64,000 nucleotides of DNA from Streptomyces sp. 11x1 (GTDB taxonomy: Bacteria > Actinomycetota > Actinomycetes > Streptomycetales > Streptomycetaceae), in assembly GCF_032598905.1 (NCBI RefSeq), contig NZ_CP122458.1:248001-312000 (forward strand), given 5' to 3'. Numbering within the stretch: position 1 is the first letter of the stretch; every line of letters starts with the position of its first letter. This document shows, piece after piece, positions 1-8,990 of this stretch. The translations under genes and the position numbers were made by a program. The notes under the pieces were generated by a model. That model saw only the letters and a program-made list of their open reading frames with translations, made no database searches and was not told the DNA's origin.

Positions 1-411
1 GCGGTTCTTGTGGCGCATGCCGCCGGTGGTCAGTGCCGCGCGGGTCATCCTGAAGACGCTGGTGAGGTTGGTCTCCAGCACGTCCTGCCACAGGTCGTCG
101 GTGAGGTCGGCGGTCACTCCGCCGCCGGAGCGGCCGGCGTTGTTGACGAGCACGTCGACGGTGTCGAAGCGGTCGACGGCGGCCTGGACGAAGGCGTCGA
201 CGGAGGCGCTGTCGCGGACGTCGACGACCGTGCCGTCCACCTGAAGGCCCTCGGCCTGGAGGTCCTTGACGGTGGCGGCGACGTTGTCGGCGTTGCGGGC
301 GCCGATGAAGACGCGGTGGCCGGTCAAGGCGAGCAGGCGTGCCGAGGCCAGGCCGATGCCGCTGGTGGCGCCGGTGACGACGGCGACCTTCGCGGTGCTG
401 TTGTCGCTCAT
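1..411 (-). CDS. 3-ketoacyl-ACP reductase, ActIII/C9-KR type (3' end off the left edge)
   Basis: Short-chain dehydrogenase that would reduce one keto group (C9 in the ActIII family) of the ACP-bound polyketide with NADPH. About 137 N-terminal residues are visible of a usual 260. They include the cofactor motif TGATSGIG near residue 14, and NNAGRSGGG near residue 90, which is close to the NNAGRPGGG of ActIII. The ATG at 411 follows the ACP stop by 16 bp, so the gene is the last visible member of the operon running leftward from 6045. The catalytic Ser-Tyr-Lys lies outside the window. Family assignment is firm; C9 regiospecificity is inferred from similarity to ActIII. Confidence 0.9.
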   Translation of the reverse strand, partial: MSDNSTAKVAVVTGATSGIGLASARLLALTGHRVFIGARNADNVAATVKDLQAEGLQVDGTVVDVRDSASVDAFVQAAVDRFDTVDVLVNNAGRSGGGVTADLTDDLWQDVLETNLTSVFRMTRAALTTGGMRHKNR

Positions 412-427
412 GTCGCGGGGGCTCCTT

Positions 428-697
428 TCAGGCGGCCTGGGCGGGCGCGAGCTGGGCGTTGACGACGTCGATGAAGGCGCGCGGGGTGTTGGCCTCGCCG
501 ACGGCCTCCTCGTCCAGGCAGATGCCGTACTCGCGTTCGATGAGGCTGCCGGTCTCCAGCAGGGCCAGGGACTCGTAGCCGATCACCTCGAACTCGGTGT
601 CGAGGATGTCGGCGTCCAGGTCGACGCCCTCGGCGACCCCGGCGGCCTCCCGCAGGGTGCGCTTGAGGTCGGCGAGGGTGAAGAGCTTGGCGGTCAT
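428..697 (-). CDS. Acyl carrier protein of the type II PKS
   Basis: An 89-residue carrier that tethers the growing chain through a phosphopantetheine arm. The attachment motif GYESLALLE places the modified serine at about residue 43, and the N-terminal MTAKLFTLADL matches type II ACPs. The ATG at 697 was chosen because the reading frame upstream of it does not look like ACP sequence. It sits 50 bp after the CLF gene and 16 bp before the ketoreductase gene. It is the only ACP gene recognised in the window, so both KS/CLF pairs may share it unless another lies to the left. The phosphopantetheinyl transferase at 9282-10100 is the obvious candidate to activate it. Confidence 0.93.
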   Translation of the reverse strand: MTAKLFTLADLKRTLREAAGVAEGVDLDADILDTEFEVIGYESLALLETGSLIEREYGICLDEEAVGEANTPRAFIDVVNAQLAPAQAA

Positions 698-747
698 GGG
701 TTTGCGTCCTTTCGTCGAAAGGGGGGCGTGGGTGGGTGTCCGGTGGG

Positions 748-1962
748 TCAGGCGGGGCGGCGCAGGACCATGGCGGAGTTGAAGCCGCCGTTGCCGCGGG
801 CCAGGACCAGGGCGGCCCTCACCTCGGCCGGGCGGGGCCGGCCGAGCACGAGGTCGAGCCCGTAGTCCGTGCACGGGTCGCTGTGCACCGTGGGCGGGAT
901 GAGTCCGTCCTGCATCGACAGCAGGGCGGCTGCGAGGTCCAGCGGCGCGCCGCCCGAGTACAGGCGGCCGGTCATCGTCTTGGGCACGGTCACGGGCACG
1001 CCGCGCTGTCCGAACACGTCGTTGAGGGCGCGGGCCTCGGTCAGGTCGCCGGCCGCGTCGCCGGCGCCGTCGGCGAAGACCACGTCGACGTCGCCCGGGT
1101 CGGCGCCGGCGTCGGCGAGGGCGATCTCGACGGCCTTGCGCAGGGCGGGCGGGCGTCCGCTGCCGGGCCGGGGGTCGATCGTGGCGCCGTAGCCGGCGAT
1201 CTCGCCGTAGATTTTCGCGCCCCGCGCGCGGGCGCTGTGGGCGTCCTCGGTGATGAGGATGGCGCCGCCCTCACCGGGCACGTAGCCGCGGGCGTCGCGG
1301 TCGAAGGGCAGGTAGGCGCGGGCGGGTTCGTCGCTGGTGGAGAGTTTGCCGGTGGTCAGCTGTGCCACCCAGCCCCAGGGGCACAGGGAGGCGTCGAGGG
1401 CTCCGGTGACGATCAGGGGGGTGCCCTTGCGGATCTGCCGGCGGGCCTGCGCGACGGCGTCCAGGCCGCCGGCGCCCTCGCTGACGACGACCCCGGCGGG
1501 GCCCTTCATGCCGTTGCGTATGGAGATCTGGCCGCTGTTGACGGCGTAGAACCAGGCGAAGGACTGGTAGGCGGAGACGTACTGGCTGCCCCGGCTCCAC
1601 AGGTTCTGCAGTTCGCCCTGGCCGAACTCGAAGCCGCCGGCGGCGGAGGCCGTGATGACGCCCATGTCGAACTCGGCGAACGCCTCGGGGTCGGCCCCGG
1701 CGTCCTTCAGCGCCCAGTCGGTGGCCACCAGGGCCAGCCGGGTGACCCGGTCGGTCTGCGGCAGCAGCCGGCTGGGCAGATGGTTCTCGGCCACGAAGGC
1801 GGGGATCTCGCCCGCCAGCCGGCTGGGGTAGTTCGAGGGGTCGAAGCGGGTCACCCGGCCCAGTCCGTGCTTGCCGGACAGCGTGGCCGCCCAGTAGTCC
1901 TGCACTCCCAGGCCGTTGGGCGCGGCGACGCCCAGGCCGGTCACCACCACGGAGGTGGTCAT
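748..1962 (-). CDS. Chain-length factor (KSbeta) of minimal PKS 1
   Basis: 404-residue ketosynthase-like subunit that pairs with KSalpha and sets chain length. It has the KS fold throughout ([14 protein letters not shown] at the N-terminus, [20 protein letters not shown] near residue 325) but lacks the nucleophilic cysteine. Unusually, the residue that is normally the conserved CLF glutamine is glycine (SEGAGGLD, residue about 163), whereas the second CLF keeps SEQAGGID. The ATG at 1962 overlaps the KSalpha stop as ATGA, implying translational coupling and 1:1 synthesis. The glycine could alter malonyl decarboxylation and priming; that is inference. Identification as a CLF is secure. Confidence 0.95.
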   Translation of the reverse strand: MTTSVVVTGLGVAAPNGLGVQDYWAATLSGKHGLGRVTRFDPSNYPSRLAGEIPAFVAENHLPSRLLPQTDRVTRLALVATDWALKDAGADPEAFAEFDMGVITASAAGGFEFGQGELQNLWSRGSQYVSAYQSFAWFYAVNSGQISIRNGMKGPAGVVVSEGAGGLDAVAQARRQIRKGTPLIVTGALDASLCPWGWVAQLTTGKLSTSDEPARAYLPFDRDARGYVPGEGGAILITEDAHSARARGAKIYGEIAGYGATIDPRPGSGRPPALRKAVEIALADAGADPGDVDVVFADGAGDAAGDLTEARALNDVFGQRGVPVTVPKTMTGRLYSGGAPLDLAAALLSMQDGLIPPTVHSDPCTDYGLDLVLGRPRPAEVRAALVLARGNGGFNSAMVLRRPA

Positions 1963-3230
1963 AGAAGGCTCCTTTCCGGGCTGGCGAGCACCATGGCGCT
2001 CTGGAAGCCGCCGAAGCCGCTGCCGACCGTCAGGACGGCGTCGACGAGCTGGTCGCGGGCGACGACGGGCACGTAGTCGAGGTCGCACTCGGGGTCGGCG
2101 TGGTGGAGGTTCGCGGTCGGCGGGACCACGTCGTACTCCATGGCCAGCGCGGAGGCGGCGATCTCGATGGAGCCGATCGCGCCGAGGGAGTGGCCCACCA
2201 TCGACTTGATGGAGCTGACCGGGGTGCGGTAGGCGTGCTCGCCCAGGCTGCGCTTGAACGCGGCGGTCTCGTGCCGGTCGTTCTGCTTGGTGCCCGAGCC
2301 GTGGGCGTTGACGTAGTCGATCGCCTCCGGGTTGAGCCGTGCCTCGGCGAGGGCGAGGTCGATGGCCTCGGCCATCTCCTTGCCGTCCGGGCGCAGGCCC
2401 GTCATGTGGTAGGCGTTGGAGCGGGTGGCGTAGCCGGCGATCTCGGCGTAGATGTGCGCCCCGCGTTCCTTGGCGCTCTCCAGCTCCTCCAGGACGAAGA
2501 ACGCGGCGCCCTCGCCGAGGACGAACCCGTTGCGGGTCCTGTCGAAGGGCCGGGAGGCGCACTCCGGTTCGTCGTGCCGGGGTGTGGTGGCCTTGATCGC
2601 GTCGAAGCAGGCCATGGTGATCGGTGAGATCGGCGCGTCGGAGGAGCCGGCGATCACGACGTCGGCGGAGCCCTCGCGGACCAGCTCGACGGCGTAGCCG
2701 ACGGAGTCGATGCCGGAGGTGCAGCCGGTGGAGACCACCGTGGAGGGGCCCTCGGCGCCGACGGCCCAGGCGACCTCGCAGGCGAAGGAGCTGGGCACCA
2801 TGTAGTCGTAGAGCTGCGGCACCGCGTAGGTGTGGTCCAGCACGTCGAGGCGGCCGCCGTCGCTGACGACCCGGTACTCCTGGTCCAGGCCCATGGTGGC
2901 GCCGACGGCGCTGCCGACGGTGACGCCGACGCGGTGGGGCTCCAGCGCGGCCAGGTCGATGCCGCTGTCGGCGACCGCGCCGCGCGAGGCGACGACGGCG
3001 AACTGCGCGGCCCTATCCAGGCGGCGGACCTCCTGCGGGCTCAGGCCGTGCTCGTAGGGGGCGAAGTCGGCCTCGGCGGCCACCCGGGAACGGAAGGGGG
3101 AGGGGTCGAAGAAGGTGATGCCGCGGGTGGCGGTACGGCCGCTGCTGAGCAGCTGCCAGAAGTTCTCCCTGCCCACACCGCCGGGGGCGATCACCTCGAT
3201 GCCGGTGATGACAACGCGACGCCGGCTCAC
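1959..3230 (-). CDS. Ketosynthase alpha (KSalpha) of minimal PKS 1
   Basis: 423-residue beta-ketoacyl synthase catalysing the decarboxylative condensations of the polyketide chain. The catalytic triad is visible: Cys170 in STGCTSG, His in NAHGSGT and His in SMVGHSLGA. The start is a GTG at 3230 overlapping the stop of the upstream cyclase gene (GTGA), so no ATG is needed. The 3' end overlaps the CLF start by ATGA. The order cyclase, KSalpha, CLF, ACP, KR is classical for aromatic polyketide operons. It differs clearly in sequence from the second KSalpha at 15741-17024, so the two are not a recent duplication. Confidence 0.96.
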   Translation of the reverse strand: MSRRRVVITGIEVIAPGGVGRENFWQLLSSGRTATRGITFFDPSPFRSRVAAEADFAPYEHGLSPQEVRRLDRAAQFAVVASRGAVADSGIDLAALEPHRVGVTVGSAVGATMGLDQEYRVVSDGGRLDVLDHTYAVPQLYDYMVPSSFACEVAWAVGAEGPSTVVSTGCTSGIDSVGYAVELVREGSADVVIAGSSDAPISPITMACFDAIKATTPRHDEPECASRPFDRTRNGFVLGEGAAFFVLEELESAKERGAHIYAEIAGYATRSNAYHMTGLRPDGKEMAEAIDLALAEARLNPEAIDYVNAHGSGTKQNDRHETAAFKRSLGEHAYRTPVSSIKSMVGHSLGAIGSIEIAASALAMEYDVVPPTANLHHADPECDLDYVPVVARDQLVDAVLTVGSGFGGFQSAMVLASPERSLL

Positions 3231-3556
3231 GCGGACGCCTCCCAGTGGTAGAAGCGGGTGGCCATCGCATCGGCCGGGGAGCGCCAGGTGGCGGGGTCGT
3301 AGGCCTCGATGAAGGGCTTGAGGTCGGCGCTGATCCGCACGAAGCGCGCATCCTGCTTGGCGGCCTCGATCAGCTCGCCGCCGTTGTCCTCGTCGAAGTC
3401 CTGCAGGTGGAAGTACAGGCCCCGGTAGGAGAACAGCTGGCGGCGCCGCGTTCCCATGCGGTGGGGCATCTCGGTCCGGTCGAACTCGGCGAACAGCCGG
3501 GCCACGTCGGTGCTCGAGGTGGCTGTCATCCGGGCGACAATGAGCGTGCTGTGCAT
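3227..3556 (-). CDS. TcmI-family polyketide cyclase
   Basis: 109-residue protein of the TcmI/polyketide_cyc family (dimeric ferredoxin-like alpha-beta barrel) that closes a ring of the poly-beta-ketone. Diagnostic residues are [20 protein letters not shown] at residues 34-53 and [19 protein letters not shown] near 70-90. Length equals the family norm. The ATG at 3556 lies 274 bp after the ABM gene; its stop overlaps the KSalpha GTG start. The preceding 3557-3830 interval is the longest gap in this operon and shows no gene, so it could hold an internal promoter. Which ring it closes cannot be read from sequence. Confidence 0.9.
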   Translation of the reverse strand: MHSTLIVARMTATSSTDVARLFAEFDRTEMPHRMGTRRRQLFSYRGLYFHLQDFDEDNGGELIEAAKQDARFVRISADLKPFIEAYDPATWRSPADAMATRFYHWEASA

Positions 3557-3830
3557 AGGTTTGGCTCCTCGGCGTGTGCGTGGAGGGGTTCGCTTCGTTC
3601 GGCCGGCTCGGGCGCCGGGTTCTCACGACGCCTCGACAGTGCGGCCCGGCGGTAGCGCCCGGCCCGCGCAGCGCCGGAGTCCGGCCGGAGCCGCCATCCG
3701 CCGGCCCGGGCGTGGTGGTGCGGGCGCGGGCATGCGTACGCCTCCGGAGCGGGCGGCACACCGTGGGCGGCCGGCGGGTGTCCGGAGGCGTGCGGCAGGG
3801 CCGGCGCGTCGCTTGGAGGACGCGCCGGGT

Positions 3831-4526
3831 TCACTCGCCGGCGGAACGGGTGTGGACCACCTGGTAGGTGTTCACGTCCGCGGAGGTGGCGACCGCGCGC
3901 ACCCGGCCCACGGCCTTGGCGCGGCCCTCGGGCCACTGCTCGGCGGCCTGGTCGCGGTAGGCCTCGAAGGCCTCCTTGCTCTCCCACTGCGAGTAGGAGA
4001 CGACGAACAGGCCGTCCAGGCCGCGGGCGCGCAGCCCCTTGAGGACGACGTGCGAGACGAAGCCGGGCACGTCCAGGAACCAGCGCTGGCCCTCGCCGAG
4101 CGCGTCGAGGAGTTCGTCCTGGTCGCCTGCCTCGACGCCGAAGACGCCGATGACGGTGTAGTCGTCGCGGTGCGGGCCGATGTCGGCGACGCCGCCCTGG
4201 CCGGGCTGGGTCAGCACGAAGGCGACCTCGTTCTGCAGCAGGCGGATGGAGGTGGTGATCTCGCCGAAGACCGGCAGGGTGCGGTGCTTGAACTCCTCGC
4301 CCGAGTACCGCTTCTCCAGGTCCTCGCCGCTGCGCCACTGGATGAAGTTGGCGGTGCCCGGGCTCTGCACGCCGGCGTGCACGGTGGAGGACATCCAGCC
4401 CTCGTACGTCGCCGCGTCGACGATTTTCGTCATCTCCTCGATCAGCTTGTCCTGCTTCTCGGGAGCGTCGGTGGTGAACAGGTTGAGGACCGTCAGGTGC
4501 TTGTCCTCGGCGGAGATCTTGGGCAT
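3831..4526 (-). CDS. Tandem antibiotic biosynthesis monooxygenase (ABM) domain protein
   Basis: 231-residue protein with two ABM (ferredoxin-like) halves, residues about 8-105 and 120-225; conserved tracts are VLNLFTTD, NFIQWRSGEDLEKR, TVIGVFGVEAGDQDELL and LFVVSYSQWESKEAFEAY. Members of the ActVA-Orf6/TcmH superfamily are cofactor-free oxygenases that oxidise phenols to quinones; duplicated forms occur in several type II PKS clusters. It follows the FAD hydroxylase gene by 49 bp. A quinone-forming or oxidative ring-modifying role is inferred from the family; a purely structural cyclase role cannot be excluded. Confidence 0.85.
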   Translation of the reverse strand: MPKISAEDKHLTVLNLFTTDAPEKQDKLIEEMTKIVDAATYEGWMSSTVHAGVQSPGTANFIQWRSGEDLEKRYSGEEFKHRTLPVFGEITTSIRLLQNEVAFVLTQPGQGGVADIGPHRDDYTVIGVFGVEAGDQDELLDALGEGQRWFLDVPGFVSHVVLKGLRARGLDGLFVVSYSQWESKEAFEAYRDQAAEQWPEGRAKAVGRVRAVATSADVNTYQVVHTRSAGE

Positions 4527-4575
4527 GGGTCCTTCGCTTCCTTCGGGTGAGGTGAGGCGGGCGGGTCGGCGGCGG

Positions 4576-6045
4576 TCAGGCGGTGGGGCCGAACCAGCGG
4601 GTGAGGGCGTCGGTGAGGCCGTCGGGGCCGGTGCCGGCCGGGCCGACCCAGGCGACGTAGCCGTCGGGGCGGACGAGGATGCCGTCCACGGGCACGTCGC
4701 AGTCGAAGTCGACGGCGACGGTCTCGAGGCGGTCCTGCCAGCCGGCGGCCGCGCGGGCGAGGCCGTGGTCCCCGCCGAGTTCGAGCAGGACGGGCCGGCC
4801 GGCGTGCAGCAGGGTGGTGCTGGAGACCTTCTCGCCGGCGACGACCAGGTCGCGCTCGGGCAGCCGGCGGCCCAGCAGCGGGTGGTCGGCGCCGCCGACG
4901 TCGTGGCGGATGTCCAGGCCGGTGACCATGCCGACCAGGTGGCGCTGGACGCCAGGGTGGGCCCGCACCAGTTCGGAGAAGACCTCGCGCATCGGTTCCA
5001 TGTCGTCGCCGCCGAGGTAGAGGCTGCGCTGGGCGAGGGTGTTGGTCAGGATGCGGGCGCCGACGGGGTGGCGTTCGCTGTGGTAGGTGTCCAGCAGCCC
5101 GTCGGGGGCCTGGCCCTTGATCTCCAGGGCCAGTTTCCAGCCGAGGTTGACGGCGTCCTGGATGCCCGCGCTCATGCCCTGCGCGCCGATCGGCAGGTGG
5201 ATGTGGGCGGCGTCGCCGGCCAGGAAGGCGCGGCCCTTGCGGTACTGGGCGGCCTGCCGGCTGACGTCGGTGGTGGAGCTGACCCACAGCGGGGTGGCGC
5301 CGCTGATGTCCTCGCCCGACAGCCGCCGAAACGCCTCGGCGACCTCCTCGAAGGTGATCGGGCCGTCGGCGGTGCGCACGGGCTGGGTGGCGTCGTAGTA
5401 GATGACGCGGCAGCGGTCCGGGCCGAGCGGCATCACCATGACCATGCCGCCGGGCACGCGTTCGCCGCTGAAGCGGGGGCGCAGGCTCACGCCGGTGATG
5501 TCGGCGAACCGCAGCTCCAGCGTGGGCTCGGTGCCGGGGAAGTCGATGCCGGCGGCCCGGCGCACCAGGGAGCGGGCTCCGTCGCAGCCCACCACGTAGC
5601 GGGCGCGCAGGCGGTCGGCGCCGCCCGCGCCGGCGACGGTGACGCTCACGCCGTCGTCGTCGAGGTCCACGCCGGTGACCTCGACGCCGCGGCGCACCAC
5701 GGCGCCCAGCTGCACCGCCCAGCCGCCCAGGACGCCCTCGGTGCGGGCCTGCGGGACGCCGCGGGCACCGTAGGAGCCGCCCTCGATCACCTGGTAGTCC
5801 AGCGGCACGCCGCCGAAATGACCGGCCGGAATGACGCCGACCTCACCGAACCGGGCCATGAGTCCGCGCTGCGCGAACTCCTCGATGGTCCGCGCCGAAA
5901 ATCCCAGGGCCCGTGATTCACGAATCGGCTCGGCCAGCTTTTCCAGCACGGTAACCGAGACTCCGTTGAGTCTCAGTTCACCCGCGAGCATGAGTCCGGT
6001 GGGACCCGCCCCCACAACAATGACGTCCGCGTCGAAGAAATTCAT
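4576..6045 (-). CDS. FAD-dependent aromatic hydroxylase (RdmE/PgaE-like)
   Basis: 489-residue class A flavoprotein monooxygenase that uses NAD(P)H and O2 to hydroxylate a polyketide ring. The Rossmann motif GAGPTG is at residues 12-17, the DG motif is in VVGCDGARSLVRR near 160, and the GD motif is in RAFLAGDAAHIHLPIGAQG near 285. A roughly 120-residue thioredoxin-like C-terminal domain is typical of the polyketide branch. It is the first gene of the leftward PKS operon, divergent from the SnoaL-like gene across a 167-bp promoter region. The hydroxylated position is not predictable here. Confidence 0.93.
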   Translation of the reverse strand: MNFFDADVIVVGAGPTGLMLAGELRLNGVSVTVLEKLAEPIRESRALGFSARTIEEFAQRGLMARFGEVGVIPAGHFGGVPLDYQVIEGGSYGARGVPQARTEGVLGGWAVQLGAVVRRGVEVTGVDLDDDGVSVTVAGAGGADRLRARYVVGCDGARSLVRRAAGIDFPGTEPTLELRFADITGVSLRPRFSGERVPGGMVMVMPLGPDRCRVIYYDATQPVRTADGPITFEEVAEAFRRLSGEDISGATPLWVSSTTDVSRQAAQYRKGRAFLAGDAAHIHLPIGAQGMSAGIQDAVNLGWKLALEIKGQAPDGLLDTYHSERHPVGARILTNTLAQRSLYLGGDDMEPMREVFSELVRAHPGVQRHLVGMVTGLDIRHDVGGADHPLLGRRLPERDLVVAGEKVSSTTLLHAGRPVLLELGGDHGLARAAAGWQDRLETVAVDFDCDVPVDGILVRPDGYVAWVGPAGTGPDGLTDALTRWFGPTA

Positions 6046-6212
6046 CTGTCCTCTTCCTCACTGGTGTACGGCCAGTATCGCGAGGGTTTTCGACGGCGGT
6101 AAATAGCCATAGGTACAGGTCTTCTGCAAGGAATGCCAGAAGAACGTCGGGAACGTCAGATCTTTGTCAAATACACTTGCCGGTCCTGGGTGTATCGGCG
6201 GCATTCTCAGGC
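6046..6212. promoter_or_regulatory. Divergent promoter region of the first PKS operon
   Basis: This 167-bp spacer separates the FAD hydroxylase (left) from the SnoaL-like gene (right) and is clearly more AT-rich than its flanks. The heptamer GAACGTC occurs at 6142-6148 and 6151-6157, and a related GAATGCC at 6131-6137 lies 11 bp before the first copy. SARP activators bind direct heptamer repeats, usually with 11-bp phasing, so this is the best candidate target for one of the three SARPs here. The spacing is imperfect, so the operator call is tentative. Confidence 0.4.
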
Positions 6213-6704
6213 ATGAAATCCACTCGGACCATCGATGATTCCCATCGGACCGGAGAACACTCCCGCGCCGACGTCGCCGATCTCCTCGCCCGCTATTTCG
6301 TTTCCCTCGACGACGAAAAACTCGACGACGCCTGGGCGGCCGGCCTGTTCACCGAGGACGCCGTCGTGGCGTTCCCGATCAGCCGGCACCAGGGCGTTCA
6401 GGGCATGGCCGCCTACCACCGTGCGGCGCTCGAGGCGTTCGCGGCCACCCAGCACCTGGGCTCCGCGCCCGTGGTGAGGGTGGAGGGCGAGCGGGCCGTG
6501 CTGCGCGCCAACCTGATCTCCACCCATGTGCACCATGCGCGTCATGCCCGCCCGCAGGGGGAGCTGGAGCCGCTGTTCGCCACCGGCACGTTCGTCGACG
6601 GCGAGGCCCGCCGCACGCCCGCGGGGTGGCGGCTGAGCCTGCTGTCGTTCCGGCTGCTGTGGGCCGACGGCACCCCGCCGCCACCGCCGGCGACGGCGGC
6701 TTGA
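6213..6704 (+). CDS. SnoaL-like / NTF2-fold polyketide tailoring protein
   Basis: 163 residues from the ATG at 6213; a TTG further upstream at 6177 is in frame but lies in the promoter zone. The pattern ADVADLLARYFVSLDDEKLDDAWAAGLFTEDAVV followed by G-x-x-A-Y-H-x-A and a C-terminal RLSLLSFRLLWADG strand fits the SnoaL_4/NTF2 alpha+beta barrel. Such proteins act as cyclases, hydroxylases or oxygenase partners in type II PKS pathways. It is the only rightward gene between 1 and 13 kb, and shares the promoter region with the FAD hydroxylase. The exact reaction is unknown. Confidence 0.8.
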   Translation: MKSTRTIDDSHRTGEHSRADVADLLARYFVSLDDEKLDDAWAAGLFTEDAVVAFPISRHQGVQGMAAYHRAALEAFAATQHLGSAPVVRVEGERAVLRANLISTHVHHARHARPQGELEPLFATGTFVDGEARRTPAGWRLSLLSFRLLWADGTPPPPPATAA

Positions 6705-6801
6705 GGCGCGCTGCGGGCCGCGTTCAAGGGGGCGGCACCGGGTCCTGTCCCGGTGCCGCCCCCTGCCCGCGTGCGCCGATTCGCCGCCCCCGGGTGGTGT
6801 G

Positions 6802-7221
6802 TCAGGTGTTGAGGTGCAGGACGCGGTCCACCGCGATCTCGATGACCACCCGGCCGGGCGGGTTGGGAGGGGCGGACCAGTACCGCTTGGCGTAGAGGCC
6901 CGCGCCCAGCGTCACCCGCGCGGGATCGTCGACGACCGTGCCGGTGCCCTCCAGGGTCACCCAGGTGAAGCCGTGGACCTGGCACAGTGCCACCCGGCTG
7001 CCCGGCGCGGCCAGCAGATTCCTCGCCTTGCGCGAGGTGGCGACCGTCATGACCCGGGCCACAGCGGCGGCCGGGTCGAAGGTGAAGCGCACCGGCGCCA
7101 CGTGCGGCGATCCGTCGGGGCGGATCGTGGTGAACGCCGCGACCTCGGCCGGGTCGTTCAGGAACGCCTCGACCTCGGCGGGCACCCGCACGGCGGCCGG
7201 GCGCTGCTTCGACAGCGACAT
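6802..7221 (-). CDS. PPOX-class flavin/F420-binding protein
   Basis: 139-residue split-barrel protein of the pyridoxamine-5'-phosphate-oxidase-like family. The signature runs from VEAFLNDPAEVAAFTTIRPDGSPHVAPV near residue 17 through RKARNLLAAPGSRVALCQV to GLYAKRYWSAPP near 110. Family members bind FMN or F420 and reduce small substrates; in antibiotic clusters they often set a late redox state. It is the last gene of the leftward operon that begins at 13087, 59 bp after the microprotein. The ATG at 7221 has AGGGAACATG-type spacing. Substrate is unknown. Confidence 0.82.
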   Translation of the reverse strand: MSLSKQRPAAVRVPAEVEAFLNDPAEVAAFTTIRPDGSPHVAPVRFTFDPAAAVARVMTVATSRKARNLLAAPGSRVALCQVHGFTWVTLEGTGTVVDDPARVTLGAGLYAKRYWSAPPNPPGRVVIEIAVDRVLHLNT

Positions 7222-7280
7222 GTTCCCTCTCGTCTCCCCTTCGAACGGGCCCTGGACCGGGTTCAGTGGATGCCCGTGTC

Positions 7281-7424
7281 TCAGTCGATGCTGCGGACGA
7301 TGGTGAGGAACTCCTCGTCCTCGTCGTCGGCGCCGGCCAGTCTGAGCAGCGGCGCCACGCCCACCGGCACCATCCCGAACACCGCCATGTCGATCTCCCT
7401 GAACTCCTCGACGCGCTCGCTCAT
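7281..7424 (-). CDS. 47-residue acidic microprotein
   Basis: A short gene between the condensation-domain gene and the PPOX gene. The start ATG at 7424 has a strong ribosome-binding site (GGGAGG, 5 bp spacing), and the reading frame has GC-rich third positions. The product begins MSERVEEFREIDMAV, has a hydrophobic Gly/Pro/Val middle and an acidic run ADDEDEEF before IVRSID. There are no cysteines and no MbtH signature (no conserved tryptophans). I do not recognise the family. Operon position suggests a partner of the condensation domain or a regulator; a leader-core peptide is a remoter option. Confidence 0.6.
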   Translation of the reverse strand: MSERVEEFREIDMAVFGMVPVGVAPLLRLAGADDEDEEFLTIVRSID

Positions 7425-7460
7425 GGGCGCCTCCCTTCGTGTCGGTCGCCTTTGAGGGTG

Positions 7461-8990
7461 TCAAGACTGGCTCGGGGCCCGGTCGACGGCGCCTTGGGAA
7501 TCCGTGGGGCGCGGCCGGGGCCGCACGGTGCGCCGGCCGGGGTGCGGCGGCGCGATGAGGGGCGGTGGGTCGGAGCCGAGCGCGGACAGCACCTCGCCGA
7601 CCCTCGCGCCGCCCGTGGTGGCGGGCAGCAGGCGCAGCAGCCGGGCGCAGTGCGCGGCCAGCAGGCGGGCGTCGCGGTCGCAGACCCGGGCCCGGTCGTG
7701 GGCCACGGTCAGGTGCAGGGAGCCGTCCGCGCCGTGGTGGGCGAGGAGGGCGACGGGCACGGCGGGGTGCGCGCCGTCGGCGTGCTCCAGTTCCAGGCGC
7801 ACCCCGGCCGCGGCCAGCGCGGCCCGCAGCCCGGCCGGCGGGCGGGGGCCGCCGGCCACGGCCACCAGGCTCTGCACCAGCTGTCCGCCGGCCTCCTCGC
7901 CCGCCGCGGCGCGCCCGGTCCACTCCTGGATCTGCCCGAGGGCGACCCATTCGTAGGCCGCCATGTCCAGGGCCCTGTCCCGCAGGGCGGCCAGCAGCAG
8001 GCCCAGCGGCTGTTCGGGGTCGACGGTCACGATCATCGGCAGGGTGGTGCGCAGCGGACCCACCAGCCGCTCGACGCCGTCCAGGGGGATGCCCCGCCCG
8101 GAGACGGTGACGCCGAAGCCCACCGGCAGGCCGCCCGGCACCCGCTGGGCGCGGTGGATCAGCAGCGCCCAGACGGCCTGCAGGGCGCTGGAGTCGGGCA
8201 GGGCCCGGGCGGCGGCCCAGCGGTGCAGCCGCCCGGCCTCGGCGGCGCTCAGCCGTACCTCGGCGCGGCCGCAGCCGCTCTGGCGGGTGTCGGGGCCGGG
8301 CAGCAGCGGCAGGAGCGCGGGCTCGCCGGCCGGCAGGGCCCGGCTCCACAGCTCGCGGGCCGGGGCGGGGTCCTGTTCGTCGAGCCAGCGTGCCCAGTCC
8401 CGCAGGTCGGGCCTGCGTTCGCCGCCGGGCAGCACCCCGCCGGCGAGGTAGGCCCGGCAGAACTCCTCCAGCAGCACGAAGACGCCGGCGGTGTCCAGCA
8501 GCGCGTGATGGAACGTCAGCAGCATCCGCGCCCCGGACGGTCCGCGGCCGGGTGCGCCGCGGCCGGGTGCGTCGAGGAGGGTGACGCGCAGCGGGCCGGG
8601 GCGGCGCAGGTCGAAGCCGCGCGCCCGGTCCTCGGCCAGCACGCGGGCGGCGGCGGCGCCGCCCGCCGCATGGCGGACGACCTCGATACGGGCCCGGTCG
8701 TGGACCACCAGGAGGGGGGCCGGGCCCCGGGTGAGGGCCGAACGCAGGACGCTCTCGCGGGCGGTGACGGACTGCCAGGCGGCGGCGAACCGGCCGGTGT
8801 CCAGCGGCCCCTGCCAGCGCCATGTCAGCTGCTCGACGTGTCTGCCGCTGCGGCGGTGGGCCAGGGAGTCGAGCACCACGTCGTACTGCTGCCGGGGCAC
8901 CTCCAGCGCGGTGCGCGCGGGCCGGGTGGAGGGGGCGGTGGCGCCGCGGACCCGGTCGCGTCCAGAGCGCGGGCGCCTGGGCCTGGCCAT
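7461..8990 (-). CDS. Free-standing NRPS-type condensation domain protein
   Basis: 509 residues from the ATG at 8990, which follows an AGGGGGAAGC ribosome-binding site; codons upstream in frame belong to intergenic DNA. The catalytic motif HHALLDT is intact (His161-His162, Asp166). Other condensation-domain marks are LVGPLRTTLPMIV, which corresponds to the VGPF.NTLP motif, and HHGADGSLHLTVAHDRA near the C-terminus. There is no adenylation or carrier domain. Such lone C domains form amide or ester bonds between an acyl-ACP and a free amine or alcohol. With two KS/CLF pairs nearby it may join a second acyl chain to the aromatic core; this is inference. Confidence 0.85.
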   Translation of the reverse strand: MARPRRPRSGRDRVRGATAPSTRPARTALEVPRQQYDVVLDSLAHRRSGRHVEQLTWRWQGPLDTGRFAAAWQSVTARESVLRSALTRGPAPLLVVHDRARIEVVRHAAGGAAAARVLAEDRARGFDLRRPGPLRVTLLDAPGRGAPGRGPSGARMLLTFHHALLDTAGVFVLLEEFCRAYLAGGVLPGGERRPDLRDWARWLDEQDPAPARELWSRALPAGEPALLPLLPGPDTRQSGCGRAEVRLSAAEAGRLHRWAAARALPDSSALQAVWALLIHRAQRVPGGLPVGFGVTVSGRGIPLDGVERLVGPLRTTLPMIVTVDPEQPLGLLLAALRDRALDMAAYEWVALGQIQEWTGRAAAGEEAGGQLVQSLVAVAGGPRPPAGLRAALAAAGVRLELEHADGAHPAVPVALLAHHGADGSLHLTVAHDRARVCDRDARLLAAHCARLLRLLPATTGGARVGEVLSALGSDPPPLIAPPHPGRRTVRPRPRPTDSQGAVDRAPSQS

